Shown here in pieces: positions 43,168-53,542 of a stretch of DNA of 64,000 bases. Source of the DNA: Branchinecta lynchi (Eukaryota; Arthropoda; Branchiopoda; Anostraca; Branchinectidae); assembly GCA_023053575.1 (NCBI GenBank), contig JAKZAP010000008.1, positions 2,753,001-2,817,000 of the forward strand. The letters are read 5' to 3'. A model generated the notes under the pieces. It was not told the DNA's origin and did no database searches. It saw only the letters and a program-made list of their open reading frames with translations. Each line of letters opens with the position of its first letter. The stretch's first letter is position 1. The position numbers and the translations under genes are program-made.

Positions 43168-44127
43168 TACGATAACTCTCGAAGGGAATGAGATATTTTG
43201 ATGAAACTTGGTGTGAGGATTGTTCGGGCCAAGACTCAAGGGTAAGGTCAAGTTCTTAGATCTGCTCTGTAGCCCTATATTTAGGGTTGGGGGTTGAATG
43301 AAGGGACAAACAAAACGCTAATGTGGTAGTTGATTATGGGGTAAGAAGACATGCAGAGCACGGTGGTGAAAACTATTTTCTCGCTGGACGACTAGTTCGT
43401 CCGGAATCCGGCAAAAACCGGAAAGTTGGTTAAAAGTAAAAGTTTCATTAGAAGTTGATTAAACGTTTGATTTATGGGTGAGAAGACACGCTGAGTACGA
43501 GCGTCAGAACCATTTTCTCGTCGGACAAGTAGTTTGTCGGAATCCGGCAAAACCGGAAAGTTGGTTAAAAGTAAAAGTTTCATTTAAAGTTGATTATATG
43601 TTGGCTATAAGGGAAGAAGACATGCTGAACATGATGGTGAAAACCATTTTCTCTCCGGTCAACTAGTTCGCCTGGAATCCGGCTAAAACCGAAAAATATG
43701 TTAAAAGCAAACGTTTTTATCTGAAGTTGATTAGATGACGGATTTAGGGGTAAGAAGAGAAGCTGAGTCGGTATACGACTATTATTTTTTACCCCGATAT
43801 ATAATTAGTCCGGAATCCGGTTGTAACCGGATTTTTTTTTAAGTCGAAGTTTTATTTAAAGTTGATTAGATGTTCTTTATATGGATAAGGAGATATGCTG
43901 GATTTGTTTCTGAATTTTCTTTTAATGCTGGACTAGCACTTTGCTCGGAATTCGGGCAAAACCGGAAATTTGGCAGAAGTAAAGCAGGAAGTTTCGATCA
44001 GTATGGTCGAAATGATTTGGCTTATAGGGGTATATCTGAACACTGATGATTAGCCTGGCGAAGATAAGACCCAATTGTCTGGATCAAATATTAGATTTTT
44101 GGGACCCCATCGACACCTTTGGTCTTG
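43168..44127 (+). mobile_element. family II element, 5'-truncated
   Basis: Starts inside the leader (ACGATAACTCTCGAAGGGAA), has about five core units with CCGGAATCCGGC, and ends TTTTTGGGACCCCATCGACA then CCTTTGGTCTTG. Confidence 0.8.
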
Positions 44128-44504
44128 TTCTTTATTACCTGCAGCGGCTCTTTTTATTTTGGGAGTTCTGTGTGGGTGGATTTAAGGTCTGAAGAATATG
44201 AGTACATTTACTAATGGATTCTTTACCAAAGTTTCAATAATTCGTGCTATTTTAGAGTGTCGTGACTCCGCATACCGAACCTGTCCTTGGACCTTTCTCT
44301 ACATCTCGAATCGGTTAATCCTTACATTTGGGTTTGTGGGAATGGGGATAGAAGGGGAAAGAGTAGGTGGTTGCGGGCTATACCCTCTGATACTTAACAA
44401 CCATGGACGGGTTCATGCGGTTTGGATTCGGAATATTATTACATTTCAGAAGGACTGTTGAGGTTCGTTTTGAGAGTTCTATGTGTGGATTTAAAGAAAT
44501 CTCG

Positions 44505-44665
44505 CGCTATTCGCTGTCTATGTTCCAGTATTGGAAACTATTTAAATACTGTAAAAACTAGGCTCTGCTGTCAAAAAAATACCCACGGCTTTGGCCGTTG
44601 TAAGCCTTCTCCCAGGCCCATTGACTTCTAGCAAAAACTCGGCAAAATTCAGATAACCGGTTTTA
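44505..44665 (+). repeat. interspersed repeat pair, second copy
   Basis: Partner of 23839-23998 (GGCCGTTGTAAGCCTT, GGCCCATTGACTT). No coding function. Confidence 0.6.
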
Positions 44666-45059
44666 CGGGTCAATAGTATGATGAGCGAGCACGAATCGTG
44701 ATAGTTGCAGAGATTAGTGAGATATCGTTAGCGGGATTAGCACGCCTGCTTCACTTTTTCCGCGGATGTGCGCAGTGGCGAAGAGGGAAGTAGACGGACA
44801 CCAACTCAAAGCTCGGCAAGTACCTCTAACTCAGCTCAGTGGTATTGGTGTGTCCATAGTCGCTGCATTGGACCTTTTGGTTTATTTGTTCTTGATCCCA
44901 GTAGTCTTCAGATTTTGCTTCACTCAAATCCACCAGCTGTTATGTGTCACTCACTGGTTGGACAAGATTTCAGGTATCAAACCTTCTTTTTTTCTCCCCG
45001 GACCAGTATTCCGACCGGAATCCTTAAATAAACCGGAATGATTATGTATTCAGTCAAAG
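44666..45059. other. no recognised feature
   Basis: Two overlapping open frames of about 90 codons exist here but have no recognisable domain. Confidence 0.4.
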
Positions 45060-45584
45060 CTGAATGCTAATCAGATTTCGACCACAGTAGAAGGAGTTGG
45101 AGGGGGAGATTTTGTAGCTCGCGTAGGGATCAAACGGATGGAGTGATCTGAATCAAACTTGGAAACAATAGAGACAATGTGTCCTAGATGACATGATTTA
45201 GGGTCCGGACCGGATCTGTACACGATAAGGGGGGGGGGGTACCGGAGTTGCCCGAGAAAAGCTTAGATCTGAGTGGAACTTGATAGCTGGTACGAGGAGC
45301 TGCCTTAGATAATCTGTATATGTGGCTGAACCAGATTTGGCCCTGGTTTTGAGTTCGAGGCGTACCGGCAATAGTACGGCACTCCTAGGAATCAAACGAG
45401 TACGGTGAAACATTTGCCCTAGATTATCAGAGGAAATGCCGGAAATGCTCAGGCTCGGGTGAAGTTGGATACCTTGTTTCTAGGTCCAGTCCTAGGAGGG
45501 TTGAAGGGGGGATTTTGTGACATTTTCATCTACTTTCTTGTACCACCTACTCGGAACAAGTACCATATGAGCTTGTACCTCTTG
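45060..45584 (+). mobile_element. family I element, 3' portion
   Basis: Diverged core with GTCCGGACCGGATCTG and a G run near 45230, ending AACAAGTACCATATGAGC then TTGTACCTCTTG. Confidence 0.7.
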
Positions 45585-46200
45585 TTTCAAGTTAGGAGAC
45601 CACAAAATATCTAGGAGTAGGAAGGCATGCTGAATCCATTTACGAGATCTGTTTTCCCGTCCGGAATTTGGATTCCGGATTCAGTCCGGAATTCGGCAAC
45701 AAACATGAATTTGTGTCGAATAGGTTTATTGGTGTTGATATCTGGTTGATATGTAGGTAAATCACAGTTTTGGATTTCTAGTTTCGTAGATGGTTGGGTA
45801 GCGCTTTATTTAGGCGGGGGGGGGGGGGGGGGGGGGCTTCATTCAGATTAAGGGATGAAAACAAATATTTTATTTTAGGTAAGGAGGTTTCTCGCCTGAC
45901 AAGTTTTGTAGAATTTAAATTTAGTCTGACGTCGGTTAGAGAGTCGACGTAGATGCAAGAATACATACTAAATCCGTATCTGAACTTTATTTCCTTGTCG
46001 GACAAGTAGTTCAACCGAAATCTGGCTAAATACGGAAATTTGGTAGAAATAAAATTTGTCTCGGAAGCAGATAGGAGCAACGATATAGGGACACAAATAT
46101 AGGCTGAACCTCATTTTCTCGCCAGACAAGTAATTTGCCCACAATCTGACCATAATTGGTAATTTGGTAGAAGTAAAATGTGTTCCGGAAGTCGATCATG
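45585..46200 (+). mobile_element. family II core fragments, diverged, with an 18-G run
   Basis: Contains GGAAGGCATGCTGAATCC, TCGGACAAGTAGTTC and GCCAGACAAGTAATTTG blocks in core order. A run of about 18 G lies near 45818-45836. The termini are lost. Confidence 0.55.
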
Positions 46201-46985
46201 CCATCGATAAATACACTCTAATCTGTAGCTCAGCTTATTTTATTGCTGGATTATTTGACCCGAGTCCGGCCAATACTTTAAGTATTTTAGATGATTCCCG
46301 TAAACATTTAATATCATCCTTAAATGAACCCCTAAACCAGATCCACCAGGACTTTACAGCAAAAAGTATGTCAGACAATTCAGTTAATTTTGTCTTTAAC
46401 ATTTTCGAACTAACTTCAGTCAATCAATTAATTTTATTATTCAACCCTAATAGCACTAGCTAACAAGGGCGGGAATTGGAAAAATAAACACTCACTAACA
46501 ATACAAATAAAACACAAACTAACAAACAATAAATAAGAAACGAACATAAATCATGAACAGTTAAAATGTTTAGTAAAATACGGAACGAATTAATTTAGGT
46601 ATCTGTCTGAAGATTTCGTAGGTGGGGGAACACACTTCGGTTTCGGGTTGTCCTTGCTTCGCGTATTAGGTTCATCGGAGGGTGTAAACGGAAGGATGGT
46701 CCTGTGGCGTTGAGAATTTAAAACATACAACTTACCTACATTTCTAATTACATTTCGACAGAAGTGCACCTACATTTCTAAGCCACTTCCCCTACCGAAA
46801 TTTAAAATAGAAAATTCTTACAGCCACATTCATATTTTCTTACTTCCATACCAAAGCACTACTCTACTTTCAGTTCTACAAAATTGCCGGATTCCGGGCG
46901 GAATACTTGTCCAAAGAAACAATAGAATTCACTTATTGGTTTACCAAGAGGATTAGTTCATTCAGAGAGTAAGGTCAGACCTAAT
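46201..46985. other. no recognised feature
   Basis: A/C-rich DNA. A 99-codon open frame at 46164-46463 has no recognisable domain. Confidence 0.4.
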
Positions 46986-46989
46986 ATTT

Positions 46990-47605
46990 TTATTTATTAA
47001 CTTTTTAATTCAGCTTTCGCCATAAACTAACATACAAACAACAAACAAAAAACAACAACACTATGGTACAACATCAATGTATCTCCAGCAGATGCCTCCA
47101 GACTGGTACGTTGTAGAAAATGGGGTTTGCTGCCAGGATGATCAGACAGTTCTTCGACCGCCATAACCTTACAACCAAAGATGACCGGGCTTTACGAGCA
47201 AGTTCAACAAAACTGCAGCAATGGTTCTGGACAAATGCCTGACTTAGGCTCTCTCGAGCCGGCAGACAAATCAGACGCCTAAATATTCTCTTGTAACAAG
47301 CCTCCAGATTACAGTACGACCTGTTAGTATACCGATAACATAAAGCTAGCGCAAAAAACTGATAGCAATACGTCTTAAACAGGCTAATCTTAATTGCACT
47401 GTTTACAAAACCAAATTTCCATATTAAAACGTTCCCTCTCTTACAAACACTGTGCGCAAGGTCACGGCGGTGAGTATTATTCTTCAAATTCTCATTGACG
47501 AAGAAACCTAAATATCTACATTCAGTAACGTAGCAAACATTTCGGCCCGACAACACAATGGGAATCCTAGGTACAGAACAACCAGTAGGTAGGAAAGCCG
47601 AGTCG
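46990..47605 (-). pseudogene. LINE reverse transcriptase C-terminal fragment
   Basis: The - strand frame of about 160-175 residues contains YVTECRYLGFFVNENLKNN, a Lys/Arg-rich middle, KTYCYQFFALALCYRY and CYKRIFRRLI. These match the thumb/C-terminal region of CR1/jockey-type reverse transcriptases. The palm with the DD pair is absent, so the copy is 5'-truncated. A short 3' UTR with AATAAATAAA follows to about 46990. The sequence differs clearly from the full-length LINE at 16-21 kb, so it is another family. Confidence 0.75.
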
Positions 47606-47929
47606 AGTCCCAGCCGGATTAAGTATCAGGGCGATTAAGGGATTATCAGTCACCAACTGGTCTAAAAGTATTTATAGGAGCAATCGTAAAGTCTGTCTTT
47701 GTTTAGTGCATACTTGAATTTCTAGTGCCCTTCGAAAAGGTTTCGTCCTTTAGAATATGTGTTTTCTTTATTGGCCACACTTTGGGTCTAGGCTTGACGG
47801 ACTAATGTGTCCTGTTCCTGTCAACATATGGGGATAGGGGAGCAGGGTCGAATTGCTAGTCCCGAGTGTGAGAACGGTTATTTTGCCCGTTTGTTAGTTA
47901 GTCCAGTATCTACGTTCGCCAGTCATGTG
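47606..47929. other. no recognised feature
   Basis: Spacer between the LINE fragment and a family I element. Confidence 0.4.
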
Positions 47930-49358
47930 TAAATTTGGAACGGGTGATCGGAATCTAGTGAAATATAAAGAATTGAACAGAGGACATTTCTCCGGTGATC
48001 TTTTTCATATCCGGACCGGATCCGGCAACTATTGGGGGGGGGGGAATACTGACCCGCTTAGAATGGAGAGATCGGGATTGAACTTTGTGGAAAGAACAGG
48101 CAGATGTTCTAGGTAAATCATTTACTAAATCAGATTGGCTACGGGCACCGTGGGGGAGTTGAGGGGTGGGGGAAATCTCGAGAAACAGTTGGAATGATGG
48201 TATCAGAGTGAAACTTGCTGGAAAGAACAAACATCTGTTCCATGTAAACCTTTTACACATATTTGACTGGATCCGGACACTTGGGGGTTTCCCGGAATTC
48301 CGTTTTTTCGGGATTTTTTGAAGGAAGGAAGGAAGGAATTTATTTCTTCAACATTTCTACAACATATTGAACATATTCTTAAACCAATAGCCCGTCTCAA
48401 TATGTGACAACAGGTCACCTGTGCAAGACGGACATCAAATTATCAAAATCTATTGATCAATTTTTTTTTTTTTTTCTATACACTTAGTGAGACTTTAACT
48501 CACTCCAAATCAGCTTTCCTCACTCAAACACCCCTATCCTACCCAATTCCCATTCCCCTCCCGAATCCTGCCCCAACCTTCATTAAACAACCAACTCAAT
48601 TACCCAACAAATATTTTTTTAATATTTTCGCGACGAAACTTGGCAGGCATATCAGGGACCCGGTCAAACTGACTTGTAATAAAAAAAAATCGTCGATATG
48701 ATAATCTTGAGGGGGGGGAGTTGAGGGAGGGGAATCCGGAATATTGAGTAATGCGTAACTTTGGAACGGGTGATCGGATTCGAGTGAAATTTAGTAATTG
48801 AACAGAGTACATTTTTCTCTGGTGATCTTTTTCATTTCCGGACCGAATCCGATAATTATTGGGGGGAGGGCGGAAAGTAGTTGACCCACTTAGACTGGTG
48901 TGATCTGGATCGAACTTCGTCGGAATGACAAACAGATGCTCTGGATTAATCATTTACAGAACCGGATTGGCTCCGGGTATTGTGGGTGGAGTTGGAGGGG
49001 GGGGGGGGGGCTGGCTTTCCAGTGATTGCGAGTTAAGGTACTTCCAGATGTGCTAGGACGATGAAACTTCGCTCGAATATTGGAATTCAACAGCATTTGC
49101 TTAGAAATAGCTACTTCTCAAATCTGATTATTCCTTAAGTACCAATCTTGACCTCAAAGTAAAAAAAATACTTTTAAGAAATATATGCATTTTTATGAGG
49201 CCCATCATCCCGTTAGCATTTTTGCCTCAAGGGTTTTGCTTACAAATGAAGTTCCAGCTCCCTTAGATTGTGCATCTCAACCGCAAAGTCGAAACTTACT
49301 TTTGACCAATCAAAACATCTTAACCCATGCAAGTGCCATATGAGCTTACAGCTCTTGT
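47930..49358 (+). mobile_element. family I element with a family III core and a retroelement insertion
   Basis: Core units with GAACGGGTGATCGG and ATATCCGGACCGGATCC lead to the insertion at 48321-48625. The core then resumes with CGACGAAACTTGGCAGG. The 3' region (49140-49330) switches to the family III monomer, and the end is CAAGTGCCATATGAGC then TTACAGCTCTTG. This links families I and III through a common 3' end. Confidence 0.75.
48321..48625 (-). mobile_element. LINE 3' end (reverse) with TTCC tail, plus a T-rich part
   Basis: Read on the - strand, GTCACATATTGAGACGGGC is followed by GAAGAAATAAA and a short (TTCC)n tail, as in CR1-like 3' ends. An additional T/C-rich stretch (48460-48620) lies upstream in that orientation. 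No coding part is visible. Confidence 0.55.
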
Positions 49359-49423
49359 TTCTCTATACTTTCCAAAAGGTAAGTATTGGGCAATTACTAG
49401 TATTTTTTCTTGATTGTGCACTG

Positions 49424-49620
49424 GTTAAAGTTTAACTGAAAAGCCAGCTAATTTTTGTATCATTTAACTGAATACAAAGCTTTATTTGAATTGTGTCAAG
49501 TTTTTTTTTTACTATTTGCTCTAGTATGACCTTCAGAATACCTACGTCCGTCCTCACAATGCAAAATTCTACTTTGACGCGAAAAGTTTAATATCAATAC
49601 AAACGCGGCTTTTCAGTGGG
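49424..49620 (+). mobile_element. family E element, left part of a split copy
   Basis: Left end GGTTAAAGTTTAACTGAAAA and interior CGTCCTCACAATGC and ATACAAACGCGGCTTTTC match the copy at 11789. It stops at TTTTCAGTGGGG, and the right end reappears at 53489-53542, so about 3.9 kb of later elements separate the halves. Confidence 0.7.
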
Positions 49621-49737
49621 GGGGGGGCAAGGTCTTGAGAAAGTACTTTCGTCGGGCGAAACCCGGCGAAAGTTCACTTGTGGCAAAAACAGAAGAAATA
49701 TAATTTTGTATGCTTTTGTCGAGCGCCGACTGGTCGA

Positions 49738-51152
49738 GTTTTTGGGATCCCAAAACGTAAGTGGAGGGATACCTATGACATCGCAAAAGTTGTCCGTCTG
49801 TCCGTCCGTCCGTCCGTCCGTCCGTCCGTCTGTAAGCACGATAACTCTCGAAGGGAATGAGATATTTTGATGAAACTTGGTGAGAAGGTTCGTTGGGTCG
49901 TCGGACCAGTCAAGTTCGTAGATGGGCTTTGTAGCTCTACATTTAGGGGTGGGGGAGGGGATTGAAATTAAGGGACAAACAAAATATTTTGAAACAGCTA
50001 ATGTGATAGTCGATTATGGGGTAAGAAGACATGCTGAACACGATGGTGAAAACCATTTTGTCATCGGACAAGTAGTTCGCCCGGAATCCGGCTTGTTGAA
50101 AGTAAAAGTTTTATTTGAAGTTGATTAGATGTTCGATTTAGGGGTAGGAAGACATGCTGAAGACGATGGTGGAAATTATTTTCTCGACGGACAAGTATTT
50201 CGCCCGGAATCCGGCCCAAACCGGAAAGTTTGTTGAAAGTAAAAGTTTTATTTGAAATTGATTAGATGTTCGATTTAGGGGTAGGAAGACATGCTGAAGA
50301 CGATGGTGAAAACTATTTTCTCGATGGACAAGTATTTTGCCCGGAATCTGGCCCAAACCGGAAAGTTTGTTGAAAGTAAAAGTTTTATTTGAAGTTGATT
50401 AAATGTTCGATTTAGAGGTAGGGAGACATGCTGAAGACGATGGTGAAAACTATTTTCTCGACGGACAAGTATTTCGACCGGAATCCGGCCCAAACCGGAA
50501 AGTTTGTCAAAATTAAAAGTTTAATTTGGAGTTGATTGGATGTTCGATTTAGGGCAAGAAGACATGCTGAACACTTATGTGAAAACAAGTTTCTACCCGG
50601 ACATGTAGTTCGTCCGGAATCCGGCCAAAACCGGAAAACTGTTGGAAGTCAAAGTTTTATTTCTAGTTGATTAGATAAGCGATTTAGGGGTAAGAAGAGA
50701 TGCTGAGTCCCTGTGTGACAATCGTATTTTACCCGGACATATAGTTCGACCGGAATCCGGCTGGAATCGGAAAATTTGTTATAAGCTAAATTTCTATTTG
50801 AAGTTGATTAGATGTTCATTACTGGGGAAAGAAGATACCCCGATTTCGTCTTTGAGCTTTCTTTTTTCGCCGGACAAGTAGTTCTGGAGTTCGGCCGGAA
50901 CCGGGAAATTGGCAGAAGTGGCAGGAAGTTTTCGTCAAAACAGATATGACTTATAGGGGTAAACACACACGCTGAATCCAAATCTGAACTTGGTTTTCTC
51001 AGTTGATTAGCTATTTGGCCTTAATCTGTTTCTGAATTTTAATTGTAAAAATGTTCAAGGAGTCTGGCGAAGACTGGATCTGGCTAAGACAAGACCCAGT
51101 TGTCTGGATCAGATATTGAATTTTTGGGATCCCATCGAAACCTTTGGTCTTG
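49738..51152 (+). mobile_element. family II element, complete, about nine core units
   Basis: 5' palindrome TTTTGGGATCCCAAAA, then ACGTAAGTGGAGGGATACC and a run of GTCC units (49794-49830). Tandem core monomers of about 130 bases follow with CATGCTGAA, CGGACAAGTA and CCGGAATCCGGCC. The 3' end is TTTTTGGGATCCCATCGAAA then CCTTTGGTCTTG. Best-preserved copy of this family. Confidence 0.88.
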
Positions 51153-51254
51153 TTTTTTACGCAAGAATTAAAATCCTGCAAACATTCTGCAAATTGAATC
51201 GAATTCTGTCTGCTTTTTGGTGGTCCTTCGTAGTTTCTACGGCACATCGGATTC

Positions 51255-52352
51255 TTTTTGGGATCCCAAAACGTAAGTGGAGGGATACCTATGACATCGC
51301 AAAAGTTGTGCGTGCGTCCATCTGCCCGTCCGTCCGTCTGTAAGCACGATAACTCTCTAAGGGAATGAGATATTTTGATGAAACTTGGTGTGAGGATTGT
51401 TTGGGTCGAGGGTAAGGTCGAGTTCGTAGATGGGCTCTGTAGCCCTATATTTGCGGTGGGGGTTCAGATTAAGGGACAAACAAAATATTTTGAAACAGCT
51501 AATGTGATAGTTGACTGTGTGGTAAAAAGACACGCTGAGCACGATGGTGAAAATCATTTTCTCGCCGGACAAGTAGTTCGTCCGGAATCTGGCAAAAACC
51601 AGAAAGTTTGTTAAAAGTAAAAGTTTCATTTAAACTTGATTAAGTGTTTGATTTAGGGGTAAGAAGACATGCTGAACACGATGGTAAAAATAATTTTCTC
51701 GCTGGACAAGTAGTTCGTCCGGAATCCGGCAAAAACCAGAAAGTTGGTTAGAAGTAAAAGTTTCATTTGAAGTTGATTAAATGTTTGATTTATTGGTAAG
51801 AACACATGTTGAACTTGGCGGTGAAAACCATTTTCTCGCCGGACCACTAGTTCGCCTGGAATCCGGCCAAAACCGGAAAATATGTCAAAAGCAAAAAGTT
51901 TTATCTGAAATTGATTAGATGTTAGATTTAGGGGTAAAAGAGACGCTGAGTCTTTATATGACAATCATTATTTTCCCGGACACATAATTTGTCCGGAATC
52001 CGGGTGTACCCACATTTTTTAAGTCAAAGTTTTATTTAATGTTGATTAGATGTTCTTATAGGGATAAGAGATACGCTGGATTCGTTTCTGAGTTTTCTTT
52101 TTTTGCTGGACTAGTAGTTCGCTCGGAATTCGGGCGAAATTGCAAATTTGGCAGAAGTAAAGCAGGAAGTTTCGGTCAGTATCGTTAAAATAGAAATGGC
52201 CTATAGAGGTATAGCTTGATAGATAGATGGAATATCTGAACTCGGTTTTCTTTGATGATTAGCCAGGCGAAGACTGGATCTGGCGAAGACAAGACCCAAT
52301 TGTCTGGATCAAATCTTAGATTTTTGGGATCCCATCGACACCTTCGGTCTTG
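51255..52352 (+). mobile_element. family II element, complete
   Basis: The same 5' palindrome, leader, GTCCGTCCGTCTG microsatellite, about six core units and 3' end (GGGATCCCATCGACA then CCTTCGGTCTTG). It is separated from the previous copy by about 100 bases of the older host repeat. Confidence 0.87.
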
Positions 52353-53488
52353 CAATACGTAAGGAATACAGAAGAAATAAATTTTATGTGCTTTTGTTGG
52401 GCGTTGGCCGAACTCGTTGGTTGGCTCGTTCGATTTATACGTAAGAGATCGAATTCTGCAAACTTTGTTAGGCGCACCCGCTAAGTGCAAGTCTCGTCGG
52501 TGCAACGGGTTATTCTTACATGTCAGAAATCAACTTCTGCACAGTTCAGTCGGTCAAAACACAGAAGAAATAAAATGCTGTATGGTTTTGTCGGACGTCG
52601 GTATTCTCGACGGCACTTGAGGTCATTTTTACACGTAAGAAATCAAATTCTGTAAATGTTTATTGGGGGCATCCCGAAAGTTTTAAGTTTTGTCGGCACA
52701 TCGGCTTCTATTTACATGTAAGAGATAAAGTCTAAGGCAAAAAACAGAAGAAATTGAATTCTGAATGCTTTTGTCGGGCGTCGGTATTCTTTCGGCATAC
52801 TGAGTTCTTTCTATACGTAAGAAATCAAATTCTGCAAGCATTTGTCGGGCGCAAGTTTTTACGGAAAATATATTTAAAAACTTTTGCGCTTAGTTCAATT
52901 TATTCTGGATATAATCTTTGGAAGCTTCGCGTTTTAGTTAAAGTTGAAACGAAAAGGCGAATTTGTGAACTTAAGTGTACGAATTTATAATAAGGGAACA
53001 ACGCAACTGATGCATTAAAATTGGTTTGACATAAAATTTTGCCATCTTGTAGTATTTTCTATTTGGAAGATCGGTGTTTCATTTAATTGAAGTTTTAGGA
53101 TTAATTCTTGAGGGTTTGAAACACGTTAAAAGCAAGACTTTGTATGGTAGGTATAGCCAGCAAAATGTTTCCGGGAGAAAGGCAGATTAATTTTTTTTTG
53201 CCGACGGCGCTTATTTTAACTTGTTCTGGGTACAGTGGTGAGAAGCTTCGCTTTTTAGCGAAAGCTGAAATATGAAAAGCCGAATATGTGAACTTTAACA
53301 TACGAAATAACATTTAAGGGATAATCTGAACTGATGCGTGACAGATAGTATTACGCCGGTTCTATTTTATGCTGGTGGGAAATGAACGCCGAAGCGACAA
53401 CGTCGTGTTTTGTTGGCACATTTTTTAGTCCGTCGGCATAAACCAGACGTCCCCCGCCCCAAAGGTAAAAGGCTAGTTACGCCCCTGG
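52353..53488 (+). repeat. older degenerate repeat that hosts the two family II copies
   Basis: Repeated blocks CAGAAGAAATAAA, TACGTAAGAAATCAAATTCTG and CTTTTGTCGGGCGTCGG recur every 90-150 bases to about 52860. The same blocks lie at 49680-49737 and 51153-51254, so family II inserted twice into this repeat. 53060-53480 has no clear units. Confidence 0.6.
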
Positions 53489-53542
53489 TGGTGGGTAACT
53501 AAATTGTCCTATCTCAGTCCTTTTCGGTTAAACTTTTAAACA
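53489..53542 (+). mobile_element. family E element, right end of the split copy
   Basis: GGTGGGTAACTAAATTGTCC and TCGGTTAAACTTTTAAAC match the right end at 12195-12247. Confidence 0.65.
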
